A stretch of 47,184 nucleotides of DNA from Nocardioides sp. AX2bis (GCF_902506435.1 NZ_LR733215.1:1457285-1504468); one strand, 5' to 3'. Positions 1 through 9,300 are shown, counted from the first letter of the stretch. The notes: a model not told the origin generated them from the letters alone. Numbers and translations: made by a program.

Positions 1-132
1 GTCCTGCGGAACGAGGGGATGGGGCAAGAACGGTGCTCCGGCCGCCGTTCTATGCTCTGCTCGAGAGGTCTCGGGACCGCTCGACGGCGCTTGCCCTCGA
101 CCACCGTCGCTGACCTGCACCGCTTGACCCGT

Positions 133-148
133 TCGAACATGTGTTCGA
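133..148 (+). promoter_or_regulatory. LexA (SOS) box of the mutasome operon
   Basis: The sequence TCGAAC-ATGT-GTTCGA is a perfect inverted repeat and matches the actinobacterial/Gram-positive LexA operator (CGAAC-N4-GTTCG core). It directly precedes and partly overlaps the candidate GTG start of imuA', whose homologues are DNA-damage-inducible in actinobacteria. LexA control of the three-gene operon is therefore expected; binding itself is inferred. Confidence 0.9.
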
Positions 149-869
149 TGATCAGGAGGTGTCCGCACCCGTCGCCCTCGACCCCACGCGCCCGGTCCTC
201 GACCAGCTGCGCGAGCGGGTCTCGGCGCTCGAGGGCGCCCCGGCGCGGCTGCCGCTGCCCACCCACCCCGCCGTGGCGAGCGTGCTGGGGCTGCGGGCCG
301 GGGGCGCGTACGGCGTCGACTCCGCCTCGCTCGCGCTGGCCCTGGCGGCCGGGGCGTCCCAGGCCGGGGAGTGGGTCGGTTTCGCGGGGTGGGGCGACTT
401 CGGTGCGGAGGCGGCCGAGGAGCTGGGCGTCGACCTGGGGCGTACGGTCCTGGTCCCCGAGCCCGGCGAGCACTGGCGCGAGGTGACCGCGGCCCTGGTC
501 GACGTGCTCCGCGTGGTCGTGCTGCGCCCGCCGCTGGCCGTCGACGCGAAGTCCGCCGGGCGGATCGAGGCCCGGCTGCGCACCCGCTCGGCCGCCCTGG
601 TGGTCTGGGGGGAGTGGCCGCGCTGCGACGCCCGGCTCTCCCTCGAGCAGGTGCGCTGGACCGGCCCCGACCAGGGCCGCGGCGTGCTGCGGCAGCGCCG
701 CGCGACCCTGGCCGTGCGCCGGGGCACCGCGCCCGCGGTGCGCGCCGACGTGCTCTTCCCCGGGGAGCGCTCGGCGCTGGAGCTGGTCGCGCCTGTCGAG
801 CACGAGCGGCGCGTCACCCGCCCCGCCCGCTGGGCGACGGCGGCTGCGGCTGCAGGAGCCGTCGGATGA
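141..869 (+). CDS. imuA': ImuA'-like mutasome accessory protein
   Basis: This is the first gene of the SOS mutasome operon. The product (242 aa from the first GTG) is a RecA-like accessory protein lacking clear Walker motifs, as in the actinobacterial ImuA' family. It is thought to help ImuB and DnaE2 carry out error-prone translesion synthesis. Identity rests mainly on position: the stop overlaps the imuB start by 4 nt (ATGA at 866-869), giving the conserved order imuA'-imuB-dnaE2. The start is uncertain. GTG 141 lies inside the LexA box and would have no ribosome site, while AGGAGG at 154-159 suggests initiation slightly downstream, yet no ATG or GTG sits at ideal spacing. A leaderless start at 141 or a start at GTG 159 are the alternatives. 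Confidence 0.75.
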   Translation: MFDDQEVSAPVALDPTRPVLDQLRERVSALEGAPARLPLPTHPAVASVLGLRAGGAYGVDSASLALALAAGASQAGEWVGFAGWGDFGAEAAEELGVDLGRTVLVPEPGEHWREVTAALVDVLRVVVLRPPLAVDAKSAGRIEARLRTRSAALVVWGEWPRCDARLSLEQVRWTGPDQGRGVLRQRRATLAVRRGTAPAVRADVLFPGERSALELVAPVEHERRVTRPARWATAAAAAGAVG

Positions 870-2476
870 GCGCCCGGGTCCTGGTCGTGTGGTGCCCCGA
901 CTGGCCGGTCGTGGCCGCGCTGGTCGAGGCCGGCCGACCGACCGCCGCCCCCGCGGCGGTGCTGCACGCCGGCGCGGTCGAGGTCTGCAACGGCCCTGCC
1001 CGCGCCGAGTCGGTGCGCCGTGGCCAGCGCCGCCGCGACGCCCAGGCCCGCTGCCCCGAGCTGGTGCTGCTCGAGGCCAACCCCGACCGCGACGTGCGGA
1101 CCTTCGAGCCGGTCCTGGCCGCGGTCGAGGCGCTGCGGCCCGGGGTCTCCCCGATGCGGCCCGGCCTGCTGGCCGTCCAGGCACCGGGACGCTACTTCGG
1201 CGGCGAGGAGTCGGCCGCCGCGGTCGTCGCCGAGTGCCTGGTCGACCAGGGCGTCTGGGACTGCCGGGTCGGGGTGGCCGACGACCTCTTCACCGCCGAG
1301 CAGGCCGCCCGAGCCGCGGAGGTCCAGGGCTGCCGGGTGGTGCCCCCGGGCGGGTCCGGGGCCTTCCTGCGGGGTCTGCCGGTGGCGGTGCTCGAGGGCG
1401 ACGGCCCGGCCGGCCGCGAGGCGGTCAGCCTGCTGCGCCGGCTCGGCCTGCGCACCCTCGGCGACCTCGCCGACCTGCCCGGCGAGGCGGTCCGCCAGCG
1501 CTTCGGCCGCTACGGCGGCGACGTGTGGCGCCGCGTGCGGGGCGAGGACCCGAGCCTGGTCGCGGCTCGCACCCCGCCGCCCGAGCTGGCCACCGAGGTG
1601 CCCTTCGAGCCGCCCCTGGACTCCGTCGAGGCGATCTGCTTCAGCGTCCGCACCACCGCCGAGCGGTTCGTGACCGGCCTGGCCGAGCGCGGCCTGGTGG
1701 CCACCGAGGTGCGCGTCGAGGCCGAGCAGGAGGGCGTCGTGGCGTCCTCGCGGGCCTGGCTGCACCCGCGCCACTTCTCCTCCCGCGACCTCGTCGACCG
1801 GGTGCACTGGCAGCTCCAGTCCCGCGCGACCAGCGGGCTGCGCCCGGGCCGCGACGCCGGGGCGATGACCGCGCCGGTGGGGCTGGTGCGCTTCGTGCCC
1901 GAGACCGTCGAGCCCACCGCCGCCCACGCCGAGGGGCTGTGGGGCGGCAGCGCCGACGACCAGGTCGAGCGGGGCGTGGCCCGGGTCCAGGCCCTGGTCG
2001 GCTTCGACGCCGTACGCCGCCCCGTGCGCCAGGGCGGCCGGTCGCCGGCGGCCCGGCAGGCCACCGTGTCGTGGGGGGAGCGGGCGGTCGGGCTGCGCCC
2101 GGTCGAGCGGCCCTGGCCGGGCCGGGTGCCCGGACCGCCCCCGGTGCGGGTCTTCGCGGCCCCGCTGGGCGCCGAGGTCGTCGACGAGGGCGGGCGCGCG
2201 GTCGCGGTGACCGACCGCGGCGTGGTCACCGCCGAGCCGTCCCGCTTCCGCCTCGGCGCGACCGGGACGACCACCGGGACGACCGCCGGGCACGCCACGC
2301 TGCCCTGGCAGCCGGTCGCGGCGTGGGCCGGCCCATGGCCGGTCGACGAGTCCTGGTGGGACGGCGGGGCCGCCCCCGGTCCGGCCGCCCGCTTCCAGGT
2401 GGTCGGCGTGGACGGGCGCGCCTGGCTGCTGGTCTGCGGGTCGGCCGGCTGGCGGGTCGAGGCGGGGTACGACTGA
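866..2476 (+). CDS. imuB: ImuB, Y-family polymerase-like mutasome adaptor
   Basis: The 536-aa product is a Y-family DNA polymerase homologue. It starts with the typical MSARVLVVWCPDWPV segment, where normal Y polymerases carry a catalytic Asp-containing motif; here the acidic catalytic set is degenerate, as in ImuB. Family knowledge says ImuB does not polymerise but bridges the beta clamp and DnaE2. The middle contains a helix-hairpin-helix-like segment (about residues 190-225, LRTLGDLADLPGEAVRQRFG), followed by a little-finger-like domain and a long C-terminal tail. ATG 866 overlaps the imuA' stop, and its own TGA (2474-2476) overlaps the dnaE2 ATG, so the three genes are translationally coupled. 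Confidence 0.9.
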   Translation: MSARVLVVWCPDWPVVAALVEAGRPTAAPAAVLHAGAVEVCNGPARAESVRRGQRRRDAQARCPELVLLEANPDRDVRTFEPVLAAVEALRPGVSPMRPGLLAVQAPGRYFGGEESAAAVVAECLVDQGVWDCRVGVADDLFTAEQAARAAEVQGCRVVPPGGSGAFLRGLPVAVLEGDGPAGREAVSLLRRLGLRTLGDLADLPGEAVRQRFGRYGGDVWRRVRGEDPSLVAARTPPPELATEVPFEPPLDSVEAICFSVRTTAERFVTGLAERGLVATEVRVEAEQEGVVASSRAWLHPRHFSSRDLVDRVHWQLQSRATSGLRPGRDAGAMTAPVGLVRFVPETVEPTAAHAEGLWGGSADDQVERGVARVQALVGFDAVRRPVRQGGRSPAARQATVSWGERAVGLRPVERPWPGRVPGPPPVRVFAAPLGAEVVDEGGRAVAVTDRGVVTAEPSRFRLGATGTTTGTTAGHATLPWQPVAAWAGPWPVDESWWDGGAAPGPAARFQVVGVDGRAWLLVCGSAGWRVEAGYD

Positions 2477-5400
2477 TGGGCTGGAACAACCCCGAGCTGC
2501 CCTGGCGCGAGCTCGAGCGACGCCTCTCGGCACGGCCGGGTGCCGAGGACGCCCCGATCTCGCGGCGCAAGGCCGCCCGCCCCTCCGCGCGGCCGGTCGA
2601 GCGCCCGAGCGGGGGCACGCCGTACGCCGAGCTGCACTGCCACAGCCACTTCAGCTTCCTCGACGGCGCGAGCTCGCCGGGCGACCTGGTCGCCGAGGCC
2701 GCCCGGCTGGGCCTGGAGGGCCTGGCGCTGACCGACCACGACGGGTTCCACGGCGCGCCGCTGTTCGCCGAGGCAGCCGCGGTCCACGGCCTGCGCACGG
2801 TCTACGGCGCCGAGCTGTCACTGGGGCTGAGCGGGCCGCAGAACGGCGTCGCCGACCCCGAGGGCCAGCACCTGCTCGTCCTGGCCAGGGGCGTCGAGGG
2901 CTACCACCGCCTGGCCGCGGCGATGACCGAGGCGCACCTGCGCGGCGACGAGAAGGGCAAGCCGGTCCACGACCTCGACGAGCTGGCCGAGCGTGGCCGG
3001 GGCCACTGGGCGGTGCTGACCGGGTGCCGCAAGGGCAGCGTGCGCCAGGCGCTGGCCGCCGGGGGACCCCGGGCGGCGGCGGAGGCGCTGGACGCGCTGA
3101 CCGCGCGCTTCGGCCTCGAGCACGTCCTGGTCGAGTTGAGCGCCCGGCCCGTGCCCGGCGCTGACGCCACCGAGGACCTGCTGGCCGCGTTGGCCGCCGA
3201 CCACGGCCTCGACGTCGTGGCGACCGGCAACGTGCACCACGCCGCACCGGCCCAGGCCCGGCTCGCCGCGGCGATGGCGGCCGTCCGCGCCCGGCGCAGC
3301 CTGAGTGACATGGACGGCTGGCTGGACCTGTCCGGCGGGGGACACCTGCGCAGCGGCGACGAGGTCGCCCGGGCCCTGCCCCGTCATCCGGCCGCGCTGG
3401 CCCGCACGGTCACCCTGGCCCGCGAGCTGGCCTTCGACCTGCGGGCTGCCTCCCCCCGGCTGCCCAAGCACCGGATCCCCGAGGGCCACACCCCGGCCAG
3501 CTGGCTGCGGGTGATCGCCGAGCGCGGCTTCGCCGAGCGCTACGCCCGCACCCCGCACGCCGCGCAGGCCCGCGAGCGGATGGAGCACGAGCTGCAGGTG
3601 ATCGAGGAGAAGGACTTCGCCGGCTACTTCGTGATCGTGCACGACATCGTCGACTTCGCCCGTAGCCAGGGCATCCTCTGCCAGGGCCGCGGGTCGGCCG
3701 CGAGCTCGGCGGTCTGCTTCGCGCTCGGGATCACCGCCGTCGACGCGGTCTTCTACCGGCTGCCCTTCGAGCGGTTCATCTCGCGGCACCGCGACGAGGA
3801 GCCCGACATCGACGTGGACTTCGACTCCGACCGCCGCGAGGAGGTCATCCAGTGGGTCTACGAGACGTACGGCCGCCGCAACGCCGCGCAGGTCGCCAAC
3901 GTGATCACCTACCGCCCCCGGATGGCCGTGCGCGACGCCGCCAAGGCTCTCGGCTACTCCCCGGGGCAGCAGGACGCGTGGTCCAAGCAGATCGACGGCT
4001 GGTCCAGCGTGGTCGAGGGCGCCGGCAGCGGGCCGGACGACCGGGTGCACTCGATCCCCGACCCGGTGGTCTCGCTGGCCGAGGAGATGCTCGGCGCCCC
4101 CCGCCACCTCGGCATCCACTCCGGCGGCATGGTCCTCACCGAGCGCCCGATCGGGGAGGTCTGCCCGATCGAGCGAGCCTCGATGGAGGCCCGCACGGTC
4201 CTGCAGTGGGACAAGGACGGCTGCGAGACGATGGGTCTGGTCAAGTTCGACTTGCTCGGGCTGGGCATGCTCGGCGCGCTGGACCACATGATGCGGATGG
4301 CCGGGGACCACCTCGGGGAGCGCTGGACGCTGGCCACGATGCCCAAGGAGGAGCCGGCGGTCTACGACATGCTCTGCCGGGCCGACTCGATCGGGGTCTT
4401 CCAGGTCGAGAGCCGCGCCCAGATCGGCACCCTGCCGCGACTGCGCCCGCGCGAGTTCTACGACCTGGCCATCGACATCGCGCTGATCCGCCCCGGACCG
4501 ATCCAGGGCGGCGCGGTCCACCCGTACATCCGACGCGTCACCGGGCGCGAGGCGGTCGCCTACGACCACCCCGAGCTGGTGCCGGTCCTGGAGCGCACCA
4601 AGGGGGTGCCGCTGTTCCAGGAGCAGCTGATGGCGATGGCGGTGGCGCTGGGCGACTGCACCCGCGACGACGCCGACCTGCTGCGCCGCGCGATGGGTTC
4701 CAAGCGCGGGGTGGAGCGGATCGAGAGCATCAAGGAGAAGCTCTACGCCGGGATGGAGCGCCGCGGGCTGGTGGGGGAGAAGGCCGACGCGATCTACGTC
4801 CAGATCCTCTCCTTCGCCAACTTCGGCTTCGCCGAGTCCCACGCGCTGAGCTTCGCGCTGCTGGTCTACGCCTCGTCGTGGTTCAAGCTGCACTACCCGG
4901 CGGCGTTCCTGGCCGGGCTGCTGCGCGCGCAGCCGATGGGCTTCTACTCCCCGCAGTCCCTGGTCGGGGACGCCCGCCGGCACGGGGTCCAGGTACGCCG
5001 GCCCGACCTGCTCCGCTCGGGCGTGCAGGCGGGGCTCGAGGCGGTGGACGGGCCGCTCGACGGGCAGGCGGTCGACCAGGTCGGGCCGACCGGGCTGGCG
5101 GGGTGCTGCGAGGCGTCGTACCCCCGCGCGGAGTTCCGCGACGACGCCCCTGACCCGACCCGGACCCACCGTCGCGACGGTCGGCTGGCCTGCCGGATGG
5201 GGCTGGACTCGGTGCGCGGGATCGGCCCGGACGTCGCCCGGCGGATCGTCGCGGCCCGTGAGCAGGCGCCGTACGCCGACGTCACCGACCTCTCCCGCCG
5301 CGCGGACCTGACCGCCTCCCAGCTGGAGGCGCTGGCCACCGCGGGCGCCTTCGAGTCCTTCGGCCTGGACCGGCGCCAGGCGCTGTGGAGCGCCGGGTTC

Positions 5401-5904
5401 GCCGAGAGCCCCGACCACGTGGCCGGCGTGACGCCCGCGCCGGCCGCGCCCGCGCTGCCGGTCATGGGGGAGGTCGAGGAGACGCTGGCCGACCTGTGGG
5501 CCACCGGGGTCTCCACCGAGCGGCACCCCGTCGAGCACCTGCGTGAGCAGCTGCGCGCTGCCGGCATCCTGGCTGTGGCCGACCTCGGCCGGGTCGAGCA
5601 CGGCCGACGGGTCCACGTGGGCGGCCTGATCACCCACCGCCAGCGCCCCGGCACCGCCGGCGGGATCACCTTCCTCAACGTCGAGGACGAGACCGGGATG
5701 CTCAACGTGGTCTGCTCGGTCGGGGTGATGAAGGCCCACCGTCAGGCCGCGCGGCACCGCGTCGCGGTCGTGGTGCGCGGGATGCTCGAGCGCAAGGACG
5801 GCACGATCAACCTGGTCGCCGACCGGGTCACCGCCCTCGACACCGTGGTGGCCGGCGCCGGCAAGGCGCTCCAGGAGCGCCAGACCTCCCGCGACTTCCG
5901 CTGA
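2476..5904 (+). CDS. dnaE2: Error-prone DNA polymerase III alpha subunit DnaE2
   Basis: This 1142-aa C-family DNA polymerase is the catalytic member of the SOS mutasome and the cause of damage-induced mutagenesis in actinobacteria. The N-terminal PHP domain begins near residue 50 (HCHSHFSFLDG, then TDHDGFHG). The palm contains PDIDVDFDSD near residue 443, with the catalytic aspartates. Fingers and tail follow, with helix-hairpin-helix motifs (SVRGIGPDVARRI) and a C-terminal OB fold (RVHVGGLITHRQ...). Full length compares well with DnaE2 rather than the longer replicative DnaE1. It starts at ATG 2476, overlapping the imuB stop, and is the last gene of the LexA-controlled operon. Confidence 0.95.
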   Translation: MGWNNPELPWRELERRLSARPGAEDAPISRRKAARPSARPVERPSGGTPYAELHCHSHFSFLDGASSPGDLVAEAARLGLEGLALTDHDGFHGAPLFAEAAAVHGLRTVYGAELSLGLSGPQNGVADPEGQHLLVLARGVEGYHRLAAAMTEAHLRGDEKGKPVHDLDELAERGRGHWAVLTGCRKGSVRQALAAGGPRAAAEALDALTARFGLEHVLVELSARPVPGADATEDLLAALAADHGLDVVATGNVHHAAPAQARLAAAMAAVRARRSLSDMDGWLDLSGGGHLRSGDEVARALPRHPAALARTVTLARELAFDLRAASPRLPKHRIPEGHTPASWLRVIAERGFAERYARTPHAAQARERMEHELQVIEEKDFAGYFVIVHDIVDFARSQGILCQGRGSAASSAVCFALGITAVDAVFYRLPFERFISRHRDEEPDIDVDFDSDRREEVIQWVYETYGRRNAAQVANVITYRPRMAVRDAAKALGYSPGQQDAWSKQIDGWSSVVEGAGSGPDDRVHSIPDPVVSLAEEMLGAPRHLGIHSGGMVLTERPIGEVCPIERASMEARTVLQWDKDGCETMGLVKFDLLGLGMLGALDHMMRMAGDHLGERWTLATMPKEEPAVYDMLCRADSIGVFQVESRAQIGTLPRLRPREFYDLAIDIALIRPGPIQGGAVHPYIRRVTGREAVAYDHPELVPVLERTKGVPLFQEQLMAMAVALGDCTRDDADLLRRAMGSKRGVERIESIKEKLYAGMERRGLVGEKADAIYVQILSFANFGFAESHALSFALLVYASSWFKLHYPAAFLAGLLRAQPMGFYSPQSLVGDARRHGVQVRRPDLLRSGVQAGLEAVDGPLDGQAVDQVGPTGLAGCCEASYPRAEFRDDAPDPTRTHRRDGRLACRMGLDSVRGIGPDVARRIVAAREQAPYADVTDLSRRADLTASQLEALATAGAFESFGLDRRQALWSAGFAESPDHVAGVTPAPAAPALPVMGEVEETLADLWATGVSTERHPVEHLREQLRAAGILAVADLGRVEHGRRVHVGGLITHRQRPGTAGGITFLNVEDETGMLNVVCSVGVMKAHRQAARHRVAVVVRGMLERKDGTINLVADRVTALDTVVAGAGKALQERQTSRDFR

Positions 5905-5909
5905 CGCGC

Positions 5910-5966
5910 GCTGCCACACGTTCGTGTGGCCCGGCGGCCCCTCAGCCCACACGAACGTACGGCAGC
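5910..5966 (+). terminator. Hairpin terminator after dnaE2
   Basis: Arms 5910-5929 and 5947-5966 are complementary at 18 of 20 positions around a 17-nt loop, starting 5 nt after the dnaE2 stop. The left arm also contains its own short palindrome (CCACACG/CGTGTGG). There is no T-run, which is usual in high-GC actinobacteria. It separates the mutasome operon from the tRNA gene. Confidence 0.7.
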
Positions 5967-6053
5967 GTCGGGCCCGGGTTCGGCCGGAGCCCCACCCTGC
6001 GGTAGTGTCCCGTCCGTTCCGCCAGGCACCTCCGGGTGGCCGTGACGGGGCTT

Positions 6054-6143
<90 letters not shown>

Positions 6144-6158
<15 letters not shown>

Positions 6159-6230
6159 GCCGGTGGCGGAGGCGGCCTCTCTCCGCTTGTTCCTGACGTG
6201 TGTGTGCAGCGTGCGTGCAGGAGCCCTCCG
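6144..6230 (-). pseudogene. C-terminal remnant of a tRNA-Pro integrase
   Basis: Reading leftward, the last 28 codons encode RRAPART...GGNGL and a stop, matching the last 28 residues of the intact integrase at 15246-16562 at about 19 positions. The remnant sits in the same orientation and at the same distance from the tRNA-derived repeat. Upstream the frame meets a stop (6249-6251) and similarity ends. I read this as the only surviving part of element A's own integrase. Confidence 0.65.
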
Positions 6231-6529
6231 ATGGCACCGAGTCGAGGCTCAGTGATGATCCTGGCCGGCGCCCCAAAGTGCGCCGTGAAGGCGTTGATAT
6301 TCCGTCTGCATGAGCTGGGCCACCGCGTCGCTGGCGAGGGGTTCTGGGACCGGCGGGGGTTGGTCCATGGGTGTGTACGCGTCGGGTGCAGGGCAGCCGC
6401 GATGGTGGTGGCGGCGGCATCGGTGGCCGGTGAGCGCGGTCACGTGGTCCGCGATCAGGCCGCGATGCAGAACCGCGCCCCTTCCTGAGGGCGAGCTCGC
6501 GACCGCACGCCAGGACCGCAGTGCGCAAG
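6231..6529. other. Decayed stretch, no gene supported
   Basis: Between the integrase remnant and the insertion sequence a short leftward open frame (6249-6443) exists, but I do not recognise it and see no ribosome site. It may be further degenerate element A sequence. Confidence 0.4.
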
Positions 6530-6563
6530 GGGGCGTGATGCAGCCGTTGGTGACAGGTTCGGT

Positions 6564-7448
6564 TTAGGCCGCGGCCGCGGTCTTGGTGGTGATCTTGTGC
6601 TCGTACTCGATGGGGGTCAACCCGTCGAGTGAGTCCTGGGGGCGCTGGCGGTGGTACTTCCGCTCGATCCACACCACGATGGCCAGACGCAGCTCTTGCC
6701 TGGTGGACCACGGCGTTGGTTGAGGACGTTGGTCTGCAGCAGGGACCAGAACGACTCCATGGCGGCGTTATCGCCGGCAGCGCCGACCCGGCCCATAATC
6801 CGACCATGCCGTGACGGTTCAGCGCGTGGGCCATCCTGCGTGCCCGAAACTGGCTGCCCCTGTCGGCGTGCAGGATGCAGCCGGCCACGTCGTGGCCCTC
6901 AAGGCGGCGTCGGGTGACGGCGCTGTTGAGGGCGTCGACGGCGAGGTGGGCGGTCATCCGGTCGCTGATGGAGTAGCCCACGATCCGATTGGCGTGGACG
7001 TCCTTGATCGCGCAGCAGTAGAGCTTCCCCTCACTCGTGGGGTGCTCGGTGATGTCGGTGAGCCAGACCCGGTTCGGAGCATCAGCTGTGAAGAGCCGCT
7101 GCACGTGGTCTTCGAAGACCGGCGGCCCGGCCTTCGTGCCCTTCCCGCGACGTCGTCGCTGGCCGCGGAGGTGATCCCTGAGGTCCAGCACAGCGACCAC
7201 GCGGTGCGGCGCGACATCCGCCACCCCGCTTTGCGGGCCTCATGGGCCAAGAACCGGTACCCGAAGGTCGGATCGTCACGGTGGGCGTCGTGCAGGGCGT
7301 TGATCCGGTGCGCCTGGAGCCACTCGGCGTCGGTGACTGGATCCTCGCGCCATCGGTAGTACGGCTGGCGGGCGAGCTTGAGGACCCGGCACGCGACCGT
7401 GACGGGCACCCCGTCGGCGGCCAGCTCACCCACGAGCGGGTACATCAT
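6564..7448 (-). pseudogene. IS3-family transposase OrfB, frameshifted
   Basis: OrfB is the DDE integrase-type subunit of IS3 transposases. Its parts lie in different frames. The N-terminal part (MMYPLVGELAADGVPV...HEARKAGWRMSRR) runs from ATG 7448. The catalytic core (FTADAPNRVWLTDITEHPT...HADRGSQFRARR, with D of WLTDIT and D of HADRGS) is in a second frame. A third frame carries the C-terminus ending in LTPIEYEHKITTKTAAAA. At least two indels therefore break it, near 7230 and near 6790. The ATG overlaps the orfA stop, the usual IS3 arrangement for programmed frameshifting, but that does not explain the internal breaks. Transposition from this copy alone is unlikely. Confidence 0.85.
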
Positions 7449-7750
7449 TTTCCCGAGCCACCGAGCTCGAGGTTCGCCTGCGACAGGTAGGCCGCAGCCC
7501 GGCGCAGGACCTCGTTCTCCTGCTCGAGAAGCTTCGCGCGGCGCCGCAGCTGTCGTAGCTCTTCGGCCGCGTCCTGGGTCACGCCGGGACGGGCGCCTTC
7601 CTCGACGTCGGCGGCCTTCATCCAGTTCGACAGCGTCGACTCGCTGATGCCGAAGTCCTCGGCGATCTGCTTCAACAACACCCCCGGCTCACGAGCACGG
7701 GCAACGGCCACCACATCGTCGCGGAACTCTTGCGGGTAGGGAGCAGGCAT
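7445..7750 (-). CDS. IS3-family transposase OrfA
   Basis: This 101-aa product is the DNA-binding OrfA subunit. It starts MPAPYPQEFRDDVVAVAR, then an HTH (IAEDFGISESTLSNWMKAAD) and a leucine-zipper-like coil (LRQLRRRAKLLEQENEVLRRA). ATG 7750 has a GAGG ribosome site 8 nt upstream. It is intact and nearly identical to the copy at 14274-14579. Without orfB it may still bind IS ends. Confidence 0.88.
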   Translation of the reverse strand: MPAPYPQEFRDDVVAVARAREPGVLLKQIAEDFGISESTLSNWMKAADVEEGARPGVTQDAAEELRQLRRRAKLLEQENEVLRRAAAYLSQANLELGGSGK

Positions 7751-7897
7751 AGCGACATCCTCTCTTCCGGCGCCGAGCACCAGAAGTCAGTTGTCACCTA
7801 CACCTGCATCACGCCCGCGTACCTGCCTGCCTCACCTACGCGTCGTACGCCCGATGTGGGACCACTGCCCGACGGCGGGGCTGGATTCGCGCCCGTC

Positions 7898-8593
7898 TTA
7901 GGACGTGCCGTTGATGCGGAAGTCGACGGTCTCGACCTTTGAGGCGACGCCGATGGCTTTGAGGTCGCGGCGGTTGATGCGGCCGTCGGCGTTCTGGTCG
8001 GTGACGACGGCGGGTGCGTCGTTGTAGATGCCGTCGTTGTTGAGGTCGTCGATGACGGCGACGGTCAGCGTGGTGTTGACGTCCTTGCCGGCGATCGGGG
8101 CGCCGACGATCCAGGTGTCCCAGATCTGGACGTCGTTCTTGGAACGGTCGGTGACGCCGGTGAGGTTGAACAGGTTGGCGAGGTTGGTGCCGGGCCCGGA
8201 AAAGCCGGGCAGGGTGTTGTTGGTGGTGCTGGTGAGCACGACCAGGCCGGGGAGCCGGTCGTCGGCGCCGGTCGAGAAGGTGCCGGGGAAGGGGGCGGTG
8301 TTGTTGTGCGCGGCCGGACCAGTCAACTGGTTGGCGGTGAAGCCGGTGCCGGCGAGCGAGGTGTCGTCGAACTCGATGTCGAGGTCGACGAACCAGCCGG
8401 CGCCGGCGATGCCGGCGTTGTCGCCGCGTCCGGGGGCGAGGATCTCGACGTCCACGGTCTTGGCCGCTTGCTGGCGGTCGCGGTGGCCCGGTCCAGGGGT
8501 GGCGGCGGCACCGCCCGCGGTAGCCGCAGCGTAGGTGCTGGCGAGCGCTGCGGTCACGGTGAGAGCGGTCAGGGCGGTGGCGGTCTTCTTCAT
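7898..8593 (-). CDS. Secreted protein with EF-hand-like loop
   Basis: The 231-aa product begins with MKKTATALTALTVTAALAS, a Sec signal peptide, and has no membrane anchor after it. The mature part is unknown to me. Near the C-terminus DQNADGRINRRDL fits the calcium-binding loop DxNxDGxIxxxD of EF-hand/dockerin-type sites, and an upstream DDLNNDGIYND is similar. ATG 8593 has AAAGGGA upstream; an in-frame start 60 nt earlier lacks one. It lies 56 nt after the anti-sigma gene in the same direction, so it may be a target or output of that sigma factor. Function is not known. Confidence 0.75.
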   Translation of the reverse strand: MKKTATALTALTVTAALASTYAAATAGGAAATPGPGHRDRQQAAKTVDVEILAPGRGDNAGIAGAGWFVDLDIEFDDTSLAGTGFTANQLTGPAAHNNTAPFPGTFSTGADDRLPGLVVLTSTTNNTLPGFSGPGTNLANLFNLTGVTDRSKNDVQIWDTWIVGAPIAGKDVNTTLTVAVIDDLNNDGIYNDAPAVVTDQNADGRINRRDLKAIGVASKVETVDFRINGTS

Positions 8594-8649
8594 GGTGGTT
8601 CCCTTTCGTCGGATGTCAGGCAGGAGTACGCCGTCTCCCGCGGATCGGT

Positions 8650-9300
8650 TCACCGGGTTGCGGTGAAGAGCACCAAATCGCCTTCGGAGTCGGTGACGCG
8701 CACCTGGGCCACGTCTTGGGGGGCGAGTGCGGCGGCCCCGGCCACCTGCGCCTCGCCGTTGTCGGTCGATCCCCAGGTGGCGACCTGCTGGCGCTCCCCT
8801 TCGGGCGAGACGAGCCAGGCGACGAACTGCTCATCCTGGGGGAGCCCCCGCAGGTCGAGGTCGACAGAGGTACCCCACGGCTTGGCGCTCAATGAGGTTG
8901 CTCCGGTGGCGCTCACTCCCGCCGGGGCGCTCAGGGCGAGGGTCGTGGAGACCGGTTCATCGGGTCCGAGGACCACCGCCGTGCCGGCACCCGCTCCGGC
9001 TACCAGCACCACTGCGGCGGCAGCGGTGAGGAGCAGCCGGCGTCGACGACGGGTCCGCAGGGCTCCGATCGCGTCCCCCAGGCCGGCGTCGGGAGTCACG
9101 CGGTGCGTGGATGCGGGCGCCCCGGCCCGCAGCAGCGCCGGCAGCCCGGCGTACGTCGCGAGCTCGTCGCGACACGGCGCGCAGGTCGGCAGGTGGGACT
9201 CGAGCTGGGCCCGGTCCGCGGCGTCGAGACCGCCCAGGACGTAGGGACCCAGCAGCTCGCGCAGCCGGGTGTGGGCCCGGTCCTCCTCGTGCTTGTTCAT
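8650..9300 (-). CDS. Anti-sigma factor, RskA-like with zinc finger
   Basis: The 216-aa membrane protein should hold the neighbouring ECF sigma factor inactive. The cytoplasmic N-terminus carries the zinc-associated anti-sigma motif HxxxCxxC (HLPTCAPCRDEL). One transmembrane segment (LLLTAAAAVVLVAGAGAGTA) lies near residues 85-105. An RskA-type extracytoplasmic C-terminal domain follows (SAKPWGTSVDLDLRGLP...FVAWLVSPEGERQQVATW). The start ATG overlaps the sigma-factor stop by 4 nt, which couples their synthesis. Regulated proteolysis is the usual mode of release for this family; no protease gene is adjacent. Confidence 0.88.
   Translation of the reverse strand: MNKHEEDRAHTRLRELLGPYVLGGLDAADRAQLESHLPTCAPCRDELATYAGLPALLRAGAPASTHRVTPDAGLGDAIGALRTRRRRRLLLTAAAAVVLVAGAGAGTAVVLGPDEPVSTTLALSAPAGVSATGATSLSAKPWGTSVDLDLRGLPQDEQFVAWLVSPEGERQQVATWGSTDNGEAQVAGAAALAPQDVAQVRVTDSEGDLVLFTATR

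Larger units (their letters stand above)
6530..7816 (-). mobile_element. IS3-family insertion sequence, defective copy
   Basis: The element is about 1.29 kb with orfA (7445-7750) and a frameshifted orfB (6564-7448), both leftward. The ends are inverted: the left end reads GGGGCGTGATGCAG...GGTGACA and the right end, on the opposite strand, reads GGGCGTGATGCAGG...GGTGACA. The same right-end sequence recurs at 14207 in the other orientation, which confirms the boundary. No convincing target duplication could be read. Confidence 0.8.

Noticed and set aside
19..486. Gene starting at position 19
   Set aside because: The frame is Arg/Ser/Pro-rich, overlaps imuA' in another frame and lacks family features.
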